NCBI RefSeq assembly: GCF_900110245.1
Contig: NZ_FOCZ01000015.1
Coordinates: forward strand, 62,001 to 126,000
Direction of reading: 5' to 3'
Length of the DNA stretch: 64,000 nucleotides
Source: Niastella yeongjuensis
GTDB taxonomy: Bacteria; Bacteroidota; Bacteroidia; Chitinophagales; Chitinophagaceae
The position numbers were made by a program, and so were the translations under genes. Positions 28,091 through 36,108 of this stretch are shown here, one piece after another. Within the stretch, counting starts at the first letter, position 1. Each line of letters opens with the position of its first letter. The notes beneath the pieces were generated by a model, which did not search any database, was not told where the DNA came from, and saw nothing but the letters and a program-made list of their open reading frames with translations.

Positions 28091-29806
28091 CTAAAAGCTA
28101 TAGCTATACCCCATGGTACCGGTGAAATCGGAGGTATTCTTTGTTTGTTGGCTTTCGCGGTTTTGATTGACCAGGCTCAGGTTCAACCGGTGTTTTTTGA
28201 ATACCGTGTAGGAAGCATTCCAGCGAATGCTCAATACACTGTTCACTAAGGAATTGTCCTGCTTACTGTAATTGTAAGAAGCAGTGAGCCCCGAAGACAA
28301 TTTCTTTTTAAACAACCGGGCCATGAAACCCAGCGTAGGCCCCATGGTTATAAAATCATTGCGCGCAATCGTATTATAACTGATATTGTAAGCAGCCGTG
28401 AAGTTCATGCCCAGCTTCAACCATTGGATGCCATACGAAGTAGCCAGGTTGTAGAATTGTGAGCTGTTGCCTTTGGCCACACTCCCGCCCTGTTCATCAG
28501 CCGCATCCTGAAAACCCAGGTTCATATTCAGCGAATGCAACTGGCGTTCATTCTTCGTGGTGAGCACATTCACATTCAGGTTGGCGTTTTGCGACAACTG
28601 GGTAAAATTGAGCGTATCGAGCTGTTGATAGGGCAACTGGTTGATGTAATCAAATTGCGGACGAATATTCATAAAGGTTTGAAAGCTGGAATAACTCAGG
28701 CTTGTCTGCACTCTTTCAGTAGGTGTATAGTTCATATTAACAGCGCCCACAAATCGCCGGGTGGTACCCGATTTACTGTAATCGAGGTTATCGCGTTGTA
28801 CGCCCACATTCGCCGATATACTGGCTTTATCCCGCAAAAGGCTTTGCGCCAGGTTTACGGTAATATTTTCCAGGTCGTTATTAAAATAATAGGCGCCGAA
28901 GGTCTGGTAGCCCGGATCTATGCGTTCATACCCTACGCCGATGGTGCTTTTACGAAAGTTGTAATTCAGCTGGCCTTTCAGCGCATGGTATATGGCGGTA
29001 GAGCCATTTCCTTTCATCAATGCTTTTGTAAAGTCTTTATTATAATTAGTAGTGGTATCCCGCACATCACGCGTTACTATACTTGTTGCATAACCGGCAG
29101 TAAAATCGAGTCCTTTTACTGGTTGCAGCCCCACTTCATAATGCACTGCCAGGTTTTGTCCGGGAAAAATAAGCAGGCTGTCAGGCGCTGCACTCAAACT
29201 GTTGGCGTTGTCTTTGGCGGCAAAGGCGGAAATACTCAGCCGGTACAGTTTTTTTTCATAAGCTACCTTAGCTCCATAGCCTATGCGGCGGTAGGTGGGC
29301 AATACGTTATTGTTCAGGCTGTCGTAGGCAATGGCCTTCCTTAAGCGGCCCGCCATGGCGCTGATTTTCCAGGGTCCTTCAGGCGTGAGGTCAACGCCTG
29401 CCCCGGTGAACTGGTGGCCATTTAAAGTATAGGGCGAGAAGCTCATGGCCACATCTCCAATATGGCCGCTGATCCAGCGCCACGTAGGATGCAGGCTCAG
29501 CCGGTTGGGGGCAGTTGGGTAACTGTACCCATTACCTGCATTGGTAAGGTTAAAAGAGAATGGTAAGTTTATTTTACCAAAAATGCTGGCATTGAGGCTG
29601 CCCTGTAAAAACCAGGTAAAAGGTGCACGGCCGTAATTGCCATTGCCCGAATACCAGGCAGCATTGGCAGCCACGCCCCCGCTGAATTTGATGGGCCGCG
29701 CTTTGAACACATCTTTTAACGCTTCCACATCAACCTGCTGGGCATTGGCCCTTAGACCAAAACCAACAACGGCTATAAGCAGAAAGCTGTGTATAATTTT
29801 TTTCAT
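28091..29806 (-). CDS. Outer-membrane beta-barrel protein
   Basis: A 571-residue protein with a signal peptide cleaved near LRANAQ. The body is a run of amphipathic beta strands with aromatic girdles (for example FSGGVAANAAWYSG, INLPFSFNLTNAG, LNYNFRKSTIGVGYERI, RLNLSLVNQNRESQ). The C-terminal residue is Phe in GTMGYSYSF, the usual BAM recognition ending. No TonB box, plug domain or known porin signature was found, so the specificity is unknown; with over 25 candidate strands it could form a large barrel. It follows the PKD lipoprotein gene by 27 bp and is second in the operon, making it the likely outer-membrane anchor or pore of the system. Confidence 0.8.
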   Translation of the reverse strand: MKKIIHSFLLIAVVGFGLRANAQQVDVEALKDVFKARPIKFSGGVAANAAWYSGNGNYGRAPFTWFLQGSLNASIFGKINLPFSFNLTNAGNGYSYPTAPNRLSLHPTWRWISGHIGDVAMSFSPYTLNGHQFTGAGVDLTPEGPWKISAMAGRLRKAIAYDSLNNNVLPTYRRIGYGAKVAYEKKLYRLSISAFAAKDNANSLSAAPDSLLIFPGQNLAVHYEVGLQPVKGLDFTAGYATSIVTRDVRDTTTNYNKDFTKALMKGNGSTAIYHALKGQLNYNFRKSTIGVGYERIDPGYQTFGAYYFNNDLENITVNLAQSLLRDKASISANVGVQRDNLDYSKSGTTRRFVGAVNMNYTPTERVQTSLSYSSFQTFMNIRPQFDYINQLPYQQLDTLNFTQLSQNANLNVNVLTTKNERQLHSLNMNLGFQDAADEQGGSVAKGNSSQFYNLATSYGIQWLKLGMNFTAAYNISYNTIARNDFITMGPTLGFMARLFKKKLSSGLTASYNYSKQDNSLVNSVLSIRWNASYTVFKKHRLNLSLVNQNRESQQTKNTSDFTGTMGYSYSF

Positions 29807-29833
29807 AGTTCAGGATTCAGGGTTTATCTCCAA

Positions 29834-31192
29834 CTAAGGCGTCTTCTGCACTTTTATATCTGCCACGATGTAAGAACCGGATCCATTCGATACAAACTGT
29901 TTTATTTTAACAGCACCTTTACGGCCATCGCTGGTTTTAAATAGTACAATATGCGGCGTTACACTATTGGTAAACTGCCGCCCCCCTGCTGTCGTAAAAT
30001 TGATCGCCATACCAGCCAGCAGCACATCATTGGTCATTCCATCAAACTCAACCGGTGTCATAGCGGCGCCGCAATTACATTGTTCGGGGGAATTTATAAT
30101 GGTAACAGGCTGCGCACCAGGGATGGCATTGAAGGTGTAATCTGCCGACGAATCAGGTGTAATAAAGCGGTTATAGGTAAAGTTTTGGTTCAATCCAAAA
30201 AATACCAGGTCAATATCCTTACCTGCTGTGGTCAGGTCATCCGATGCTTTAAAACTGCGCTGCAGCTTCGTGGAAAAGAAGCAGCCTATTGTTGAATGGG
30301 CAGTATTGATACCCAACTGCACATCGTGGAAAGTGCGAAGGTTGCTATTGGGTAATACAGTAATGGCGTGTTGTACGGTTTTGGTTTCTTTGTCGTTACC
30401 GGCCAGCAGTGTAACCGTATAGGTGCCACCGGATGCAAAATGAACGGTTGGTTCACGGGCAGTATCGTTATCGATGACCCCGCCGCCGCTAACACTCCAT
30501 TTCCAATACAGGCCACTGCTGGTTTCATTATGTAGGGTGGCCGTCAACGGCGCTTCCTGGTCGTTATCGTCGAAGGAAGGTATGATGGTGAAAGCGGCCT
30601 GTATTGCCGGTTGCAGCCAGATCTTTTTAGTAAGGGTAAAATCTTTCCGGCCATTATTCAGCACCAGTGTAAGAACATGTTCACCGGGTGTGTTGAAAAC
30701 AATAGTGCCGGGATCTTTTACTGCAGCTGTCGCCGGTTGTCCGCCTTCAAAAGTCCAATTATAGTTTACACCGCCTGCGCTTTTATTGATGATAGTTACC
30801 CGGGCAGGCACAAAATCATTTACCTGTACTACTGCATCGAATGCAATAGCAACCGTACTGTCTGCCATCAGTTGCCTGGTCAACGTATCGCGGTTATCAT
30901 CATTCCAGGCTTCGAGTATAATACTTAAATCACCCGCCGAATTGAATACAATAGTGCCGGGATCTTTTTTGTTGGAAGCGGCAGGATCGCCGCCTACAAA
31001 CGTCCATTTGTAATTGGTGGCCCCTAAAGTATTATTGGTAACAGTCACTTTTACCGGAGCCGTAAAATCATTGTTCTCGATTGCATAGGAAAAGTCAACC
31101 GACAATGGTCTTGCTTCTTCTTTTTTACAGGCTGCCAAAGGCGCATACAACAACAGGATATACAGGATGTATTTCAAACCAGTTGATTTCAA
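29834..31192 (-). CDS. PKD-repeat lipoprotein
   Basis: A 452-residue lipoprotein with lipobox PLAAC (Cys22) followed by KKEE, a sequence that may allow surface export in Bacteroidota. Three consecutive PKD-type domains occupy about 30-285. Two share the near-identical motif KDPGTIVFN followed by an aGd/pGe turn, and the third has SGGTYTVTLLAGND. The C-terminal 165 residues (FHDVQLGINTAHSTIGCFF onward) form an unassigned domain containing a CNCG motif, seen as EQCNCGAAM. It is the first gene of the six-gene operon, so it probably defines its promoter side. Its likely role is a surface-tethered adhesive or assembly subunit (inference). Confidence 0.8.
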   Translation of the reverse strand: MKSTGLKYILYILLLYAPLAACKKEEARPLSVDFSYAIENNDFTAPVKVTVTNNTLGATNYKWTFVGGDPAASNKKDPGTIVFNSAGDLSIILEAWNDDNRDTLTRQLMADSTVAIAFDAVVQVNDFVPARVTIINKSAGGVNYNWTFEGGQPATAAVKDPGTIVFNTPGEHVLTLVLNNGRKDFTLTKKIWLQPAIQAAFTIIPSFDDNDQEAPLTATLHNETSSGLYWKWSVSGGGVIDNDTAREPTVHFASGGTYTVTLLAGNDKETKTVQHAITVLPNSNLRTFHDVQLGINTAHSTIGCFFSTKLQRSFKASDDLTTAGKDIDLVFFGLNQNFTYNRFITPDSSADYTFNAIPGAQPVTIINSPEQCNCGAAMTPVEFDGMTNDVLLAGMAINFTTAGGRQFTNSVTPHIVLFKTSDGRKGAVKIKQFVSNGSGSYIVADIKVQKTP

Positions 31193-31582
31193 GGGTTACA
31201 GGAGTTTGGGACAACAATCACCCATCCCATTCAACAGCATAAGCCGTGAACCGGAAAAGCAAATCGTACCAATAAATAAATGCAGATTATGGAAGCATCG
31301 TTCCCCAGGCGGTATCAGCCTGGTTGCTTACCAGTGATTGTATTCGCTGGCAATAAATAGTGTTGGGTAAAATAGGGCGAGCCGGGCAACTCCTGTATAC
31401 AGGAGGCGGTGTGTTCCGTTACAAGCGGATGAAAGGCTACGATTTTCATGGATACGTTCGGTTAAATGGTTTCGGACGCTAAATTAATATCCAAACCTAT
31501 ATGCAGGAGTGGGAGTTTGTAACTGTGCATTTTTAGCCCAAATCCGTGCAGTTTTACCAGAAAAGCGCGCAGTATTAGCAAA
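31193..31582. promoter_or_regulatory. 390-bp control region upstream of the six-gene operon
   Basis: This non-coding region separates the operon from the Tat-exported protein gene; both are transcribed leftward, so it must contain the operon promoter. The best -7-like sequence on the minus strand is TACGATTTG (31260-31268), one base longer than TAnnTTTG. A 16-bp perfect palindrome CTCCTGTATACAGGAG lies at 31390-31405, about 130 bp upstream of that box, and could be an operator. Nothing else was recognised. Confidence 0.35.
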
Positions 31583-33505
31583 TTAAGCCTGAATAGTTAT
31601 GTCAATAGTACCTTTTTGCTCCAATATAGCCAGCGGAATAGCCTCTAAACCGGGCACAAAATTAAAAAATCGCTCACCGGTGGTCTCCAGCCGGGTAAGC
31701 GGTTGACCCGCATTGATAGTCACAACCGCCTTGTTCTTTTGAATGGCTATTTTGTTCTTGCCGATCGTTTGTACTTTTTCTGTTGAGGCAGCAATCACCG
31801 GTACCACCATGCGGATGCTGTTTTGATAGGCAGCGGGCGCCTTATCGCAGCGCAGTGTACACGTTATTTTTTTGGGGGTGAAGATATATTCGGCCTGGCA
31901 ATATACCGGCCCCAGTGGTGGATCGTTCTGGTCCTGATCTACCAGCCGGCTGCTGGTTTGTATAATGATCGTATCCCCTGTTTGTTTGGCTGTAACAGTG
32001 GCATCGAGACAGGAAATGTTCATATATAGGACTCCGTTACTGTTTAATTCCATCCGGGGTGTCAGCGTCATAGTATGCGGATCAGGGTTAGCCTGCATAT
32101 TACCAGCTTCTACCAATCGATAACTATTCATACTGGCAACCAGCAAAGGCCCGGTTTGTTCATGCCACAGCATGGTAAGCGCACCACCCGATGCATGGCC
32201 ATTGTGCATGGCTTTGTATTCCCGGTCGTACCCGGTTACAGTAGCCCTGAATTTCCCCGTGGCGATCAACCAGGTTTGAATGTCTTCAAAAAAGCGCAAC
32301 CCATAAGTGTTTTCCCGAGGCAGCTGTATTGCTTCCTGTTTCACCGTAGGGCGTTCATGATCGAGGATGGTAGCCAGCGCCTTTATATGGCAGAACGTAT
32401 GATGCACACTTACGGGTACATTATGCGTATTATAATGCGGCCCGCCCATAAGCAATCCATTTACCGTGCATTGTTGTAGTAATTGCGTGTTCTTTACTGC
32501 CGCCCGGTAAAAACGGGGATCACGATCGGCCAGCAATGCATAGGCGGGCTGGCAACCATCGCTGGTGCGGCTGCCCCAATAAGTCCATTTATAATTGCGG
32601 GTGCCCCAGCTATTGTCCCAACCCCCATCGGGCAGCATAAACTCCAAATGCGTTTGTAAAGAAGAAGTGACCATACCCAGCAATTCTTCCTCTTTATTCA
32701 ACAACCCATACAGGACCAGGTTAGGCAGCGACTCTTCTACATTGTACCCCAGGTCAACAGAGAAACAACCTTTTTTACTGGCTTCGTAATAAGGCGTGCC
32801 TTCTCCGTAAATAAAATGATTGTTGCGGCTAAAGAATTTCATCGCCTGTTGGGCAAGTGTTTTTCCCTTTTCTTTAAACTTCGGATTGTCCTGTATGGTG
32901 CCCAATAATGACAAGGCATAGGCCCCGGAGATGGGATAATTGATATTGCCGTAATCGATATTGAAATTGGTATGAATGTACTCGCCTGCTTTGACCAGTC
33001 TGTCGTTTATGGCGCTTTTAAACGCAGGGTCCATCAGATCGCCATGAAAACGGAGCGCTTCCCCAAGAGCTATTACCGTGAAAGCGGTAATGCCTTTCCA
33101 TTTGTCGTTTATTTCGTTTTGCCAGGAACCGTCGGGCTGGCTGACATTGGTTTCTATCCAGCGAAACAACAGCGCAGCACCATCCAGGTAACGGCTATCG
33201 CCCGTACGGCGGGCCATATTCATAAAAGGATAGATGGTATCGCCAATACGCCCATAAATACGCTGCGTGTTGGGACAGCGGATACCGCCATAATCGGCCC
33301 CCTGATTTTTATCTTTTATTTGCAGGTTCAGCAAGGTAGAAGCCCAGCTGGCAGAAAGCGAAGTACTGAGTGCATACAGGTCATCGCCGGCTAAAAACGG
33401 ACTGGCCGCCGCTGCCGCCAACCGGTTGATATTGCCCAGTGCCAATCCCACTCCACCTGTTGCCGTAGTAATGATAAATTTCCGTCGGGATACCTGCATG
33501 CCCAT
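31583..33505 (-). CDS. Tat-exported alpha/alpha-toroid-like protein, possible glycan-active enzyme
   Basis: A 640-residue protein with a twin-arginine signal (SRRKFIITTATGGVGLALG); Met1 or Met3 may be the start. Residues about 60-390 are rich in paired helices with aromatic/acidic loops (YGRIGDTIYPFMNMARRTGD, DGSWQNEINDKWKGITAFTV, DGGWDNSWGTRNYKWTYWG), the pattern of (alpha/alpha)6 toroid glycosidases, polysaccharide lyases and heparinase-like proteins. The last 230 residues look like the beta-sandwich that follows such barrels. No CAZy family could be assigned. It is divergent from the GH130-like gene with a 132-bp shared upstream region, suggesting joint control and use on the same glycan. 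Needing Tat export implies folding in the cytoplasm before translocation. Confidence 0.7.
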   Translation of the reverse strand: MGMQVSRRKFIITTATGGVGLALGNINRLAAAAASPFLAGDDLYALSTSLSASWASTLLNLQIKDKNQGADYGGIRCPNTQRIYGRIGDTIYPFMNMARRTGDSRYLDGAALLFRWIETNVSQPDGSWQNEINDKWKGITAFTVIALGEALRFHGDLMDPAFKSAINDRLVKAGEYIHTNFNIDYGNINYPISGAYALSLLGTIQDNPKFKEKGKTLAQQAMKFFSRNNHFIYGEGTPYYEASKKGCFSVDLGYNVEESLPNLVLYGLLNKEEELLGMVTSSLQTHLEFMLPDGGWDNSWGTRNYKWTYWGSRTSDGCQPAYALLADRDPRFYRAAVKNTQLLQQCTVNGLLMGGPHYNTHNVPVSVHHTFCHIKALATILDHERPTVKQEAIQLPRENTYGLRFFEDIQTWLIATGKFRATVTGYDREYKAMHNGHASGGALTMLWHEQTGPLLVASMNSYRLVEAGNMQANPDPHTMTLTPRMELNSNGVLYMNISCLDATVTAKQTGDTIIIQTSSRLVDQDQNDPPLGPVYCQAEYIFTPKKITCTLRCDKAPAAYQNSIRMVVPVIAASTEKVQTIGKNKIAIQKNKAVVTINAGQPLTRLETTGERFFNFVPGLEAIPLAILEQKGTIDITIQA

Positions 33506-33637
33506 GCTGTTTTTTTAGCGAACTTAGTAACATTGAGCCAGCTATTGATCCGGCATTTATTAAAATGCCAATAAAAGGAATACCTATGATAGTTTGACGT
33601 ATAATTGACGTACCAATGCTGTAACCAAACTTGTTTT

Positions 33638-34747
33638 ATGAAACGAATGCTTGCTGCCCTTGCCTTTTTCATCGGTTCCATCCCAGCCATAGCGCAGGAA
33701 CAACTGCCCGATTGGGCATTGGGACCATTTGTTCGTCCGGCAACAATAAATCCGGTTTTGTCGCCCAATCCGCAAAGCGTTTTTCCCGACCCCATGCGCA
33801 AGACACGCGTAGCCTGGGAAGCCAATGATGTATTCAATCCTGCAGCCACCATCAAAGACAATAAGATCTATGTTATCTACAGGGCCGAAGACAAATCCGG
33901 CAAAGGGATCGGCGAACGCACTTCCAGACTGGGGATTGCAGAAAGCAGCAACGGCCTCACCATGAAACGCTGGCCGGTACCGGTCATGTACCCCACCACC
34001 GACAACCAGAAAGTATTTGAATGGCCTGGTGGCTGTGAAGACCCCCGCATTGCTGTAACGGAAGACAGCACCTATGTAATGTTGTATACGCAATGGAACA
34101 AGAAAGTACCGCGGCTGGCGGTGGCCACATCCACCAACCTCACCAACTGGACCAAACATGGCCCGGCCTTTTACAAAGCGTACCAGGGCCGGTTTAAAGA
34201 CCTGGCCAGCAAATCGGCCTCCATTGTTACCAAACTGGTAAACGGCCGGCAGGTGATTGCCAAAGTGAATGGAAAATACATGATGTATTGGGGCGAACGC
34301 TTCATGAACATTGCCACCAGCGACGACCTTAAAAACTGGGAGCCCATGCTGGATGAGGAAGGGGAACTGAAAGCGGTGGTCAAAACCCGGCCCAACTACT
34401 TCGACAGCGATCTTACAGAGTGTGGTCCGCCCGCCATTATAACGGATAAAGGCATACTTGTTTTGTACAATGGAAAGAACAAATCCGGCGCAGGAAGAGA
34501 CTCCGTCTATACCGCCAACACCTATGCAGCCGGACAGGTATTATTCGATGTGAATGATCCTGCCAAAGTAATTGGCCGCTTAGACAAGCCATTCTTTGTA
34601 CCCACCGAGCCATTTGAGAAAAGCGGGCAATACCCTGCAGGGACCGTCTTTGTGGAAGGACTGGTATTTTTTCACAATAAATGGTTTTTGTATTATGGTT
34701 GTGCTGATAGCCGGGTGGCGGTGGCGGTGTATGAACCGGGGAAGTAA
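33638..34747 (+). CDS. Exported GH130-like beta-mannoside phosphorylase/hydrolase
   Basis: A 369-residue protein from MKRMLAALAFF (an upstream in-frame ATG at 33605 would spoil the signal peptide, cleaved near AIAQ). It has the five-bladed propeller pattern of GH130: repeated W-(G/P)-x-N/T strands with an acid at the blade starts, namely VFNPAATIKDNKIYVIYR, EDPRIAVTEDSTYVMLYT, KSASIVTKLVNGRQVIAKV, ECGPPAIITDKGILVLYNG and GTVFVEGLVFFHNKWFLYY. GH130 enzymes cleave beta-mannosides by phosphorolysis or, in some subgroups, hydrolysis. An exported location favours a hydrolase because the periplasm has little phosphate donor control (inference). It is divergent from the Tat protein gene. Confidence 0.75.
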   Translation: MKRMLAALAFFIGSIPAIAQEQLPDWALGPFVRPATINPVLSPNPQSVFPDPMRKTRVAWEANDVFNPAATIKDNKIYVIYRAEDKSGKGIGERTSRLGIAESSNGLTMKRWPVPVMYPTTDNQKVFEWPGGCEDPRIAVTEDSTYVMLYTQWNKKVPRLAVATSTNLTNWTKHGPAFYKAYQGRFKDLASKSASIVTKLVNGRQVIAKVNGKYMMYWGERFMNIATSDDLKNWEPMLDEEGELKAVVKTRPNYFDSDLTECGPPAIITDKGILVLYNGKNKSGAGRDSVYTANTYAAGQVLFDVNDPAKVIGRLDKPFFVPTEPFEKSGQYPAGTVFVEGLVFFHNKWFLYYGCADSRVAVAVYEPGK

Positions 34748-34790
34748 GTATTATGTTTGTCTCATCAATGGCGTATGCAGTCTGGTTGCT

Positions 34791-34994
34791 TTAAGCTCCT
34801 GTTTTTGTAAGAAGTGGAGAAAAAGTTTTACAGCTGACAATGTGGTAAAACTCTTTTGATCGTTGCACTATCAACTGCATCGCCTGTTCCTGATGCTTGT
34901 CTTCAGGTTTAGCGGAAAGCGTAATTTGGCGCAAACCACCCCATTTGAATTCGTTCTGCTGTATACAGGCTGATCTGGCTGCGGGTTCATCCAT
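34791..34994 (-). CDS. Possible small hypothetical protein, 67 aa
   Basis: An open frame between the GH130-like and Hsp20 genes with no homology recognised, no signal peptide and a mixed-charge composition (LSAKPEDKHQEQAMQLIVQRS looks helical). The upstream sequence has no clear ribosome binding site, but many Bacteroidota genes lack one. It may be spurious. Confidence 0.25.
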   Translation of the reverse strand: MDEPAARSACIQQNEFKWGGLRQITLSAKPEDKHQEQAMQLIVQRSKEFYHIVSCKTFSPLLTKTGA

Positions 34995-35052
34995 ATTTTA
35001 TGACGAACCGAACAGATTTTTGACAACCGGGTTTGCTATAGCAATTCCATAA

Positions 35053-35125
35053 ACTGTCATTTTTTACGATCTCAAAGCATTAAAAACTAAAAAAATGACA
35101 GTAGAACTGAAAATAATTCAGTTCT
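35053..35125 (+). promoter_or_regulatory. Two hairpins in the hsp20 leader
   Basis: A perfect 13-bp stem (35053-35065 with 35090-35102, 24-nt loop) is immediately followed by a perfect 9-bp stem (35103-35111 with 35117-35125, 5-nt loop). Both end about 85 bp before the hsp20 ATG. If transcribed they stack directly on the candidate thermometer helix; if not, the first could be an operator or the end of an upstream transcript. Confidence 0.5.
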
Positions 35126-35206
35126 TAAACTTCTGGCATACTGCTTGAAAGTGAATTTTTAGGATTGGCCGATCCACAATTCATAACCAATTTAAAAGGA
35201 GGTTTA
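35126..35206 (+). promoter_or_regulatory. Candidate RNA thermometer with strong Shine-Dalgarno
   Basis: The bases UAAACUUCU (35126-35134) can pair with GGAGGUUUA (35198-35206), giving nine consecutive pairs, two of them G.U. This would cover the Shine-Dalgarno AGGAGG (35197-35202), which sits 6 nt before the ATG at 35209. A small stem GGAT/ATCC lies in the loop. Weak, G.U-containing helices over a ribosome site are the hallmark of heat-shock RNA thermometers in small heat-shock genes. Such a strong Shine-Dalgarno is unusual for Bacteroidota. The transcription start is not known, so this remains a prediction. Confidence 0.45.
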
Positions 35207-35208
35207 CT

Positions 35209-35658
35209 ATGTCTGTTATTAAAAGAAATGGAAATAGCCTACCTGCTTTTCCATCCCTATTCGATGATTTCTTTAGCCGTGAATTTTTCAACTGGGGCAA
35301 TAACAATTTCTCACCTACCAGCACTACTGTTCCTGCTGTAAACATCAAGGAAAGTGCTGATGAATTTATGGTAGAAGTTGCTGCACCTGGTATGGAAAAG
35401 AAAGACTTCAATATTCTCTTAGATGGCACTCAGCTTACAATCAGTTCCGCAAAGCAATACGAAGAAACAAAGAAAGTAGAAAGCTATACCCGTCGTGAAT
35501 TTAGCTATCAGTCTTTTACCAGGACTTTTCAACTTCCCAAAGACGTAGTTGACGCGGAGAAAATAATGGCGATTTATGAAAATGGCCTCTTAAAATTAAC
35601 TATACCCAAAAAAGAAGAGGCTAAACAAAAGGGTCCAAAACAAATCTCAATTAATTAA
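35209..35658 (+). CDS. Small heat shock protein, Hsp20/alpha-crystallin family
   Basis: A 149-residue ATP-independent chaperone that binds unfolding proteins under heat or other stress. The N-terminal arm (1-42) contains FPSLFDDFFSREFFNWG. The alpha-crystallin domain (about 45-140) has the usual core, VNIKESADEFMVEVAAPGMEK, then YTRREFSYQSFTRTFQLP, then AIYENGLLKLTIPKKEE, whose GLLKLTIPK is the conserved A-x-x-x-n-GvL motif. A C-terminal I-x-I motif is present as QISIN. It has its own leader with hairpins, a strong Shine-Dalgarno and a terminator, so it is monocistronic. Confidence 0.93.
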   Translation: MSVIKRNGNSLPAFPSLFDDFFSREFFNWGNNNFSPTSTTVPAVNIKESADEFMVEVAAPGMEKKDFNILLDGTQLTISSAKQYEETKKVESYTRREFSYQSFTRTFQLPKDVVDAEKIMAIYENGLLKLTIPKKEEAKQKGPKQISIN

Positions 35659-35661
35659 CGG

Positions 35662-35685
35662 AAGCCCGCCCGTCAGGGCGGGTTT
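35662..35685 (+). terminator. Rho-independent terminator of hsp20
   Basis: A GC-rich 7-bp core (CCCGCCC/GGGCGGG, 35665-35671 with 35676-35682) extended by three weaker pairs, with a 4-nt loop, followed by TTTTATAA. It directly follows the hsp20 stop. Confidence 0.9.
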
Positions 35686-35705
35686 TATAACAATTTTATT
35701 TTGCT

Positions 35706-36002
35706 ATGGAACCGCGATATGAAATTGTAGTCAATATTCGTGTGCCGGAAGGGTATGTCGAAGCTTGCCATTTTACGCTCGCTGGCGACTACGAGGCAGC
35801 AGTTGATCTGTTTGGAAAATTAGATGGACAGGAAGCGCCTGCAAGTTCTGCCGCCATTCGATTTGAAATGTTGGAGGTAAACGATACTTTGTCAACTGTT
35901 CTGCAAAGACGTTACGTTATTCTATCTGAAGCCGGTGACAACTGCAAAAAAATATTACGTGAAACCTTTCGAATATTAACCCTTTCCAACATTAAAACCT
36001 GA
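35706..36002 (+). CDS. Hypothetical protein, 98 aa
   Basis: No family recognised. A compact soluble protein with alternating beta/alpha pattern (EIVVNIRVPEG, then EACHFTLAGDYEAAVDLFGKL, then RYVILSEAGDNCKKILRETFRIL), consistent with a small ferredoxin-like fold. It starts 20 bp after the hsp20 terminator and may be expressed by read-through under stress. No partner is apparent. Confidence 0.6.
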   Translation: MEPRYEIVVNIRVPEGYVEACHFTLAGDYEAAVDLFGKLDGQEAPASSAAIRFEMLEVNDTLSTVLQRRYVILSEAGDNCKKILRETFRILTLSNIKT

Positions 36003-36108
36003 AGCTAAAGGATCTCGGTTGAGATTAATGCCGATTGTTATTTACTATTCAGCCTCCTGGCAGGCTGTCAGCAGCAATGGTAGGGCGACAACCGACCAAG
36101 GACAGAAA

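Noticed and set aside
28535-29344. 269-codon plus-strand frame opposite the beta-barrel gene
   Set aside because: Antisense shadow of the barrel gene; the opposite strand has a signal peptide, amphipathic strands and a terminal Phe.
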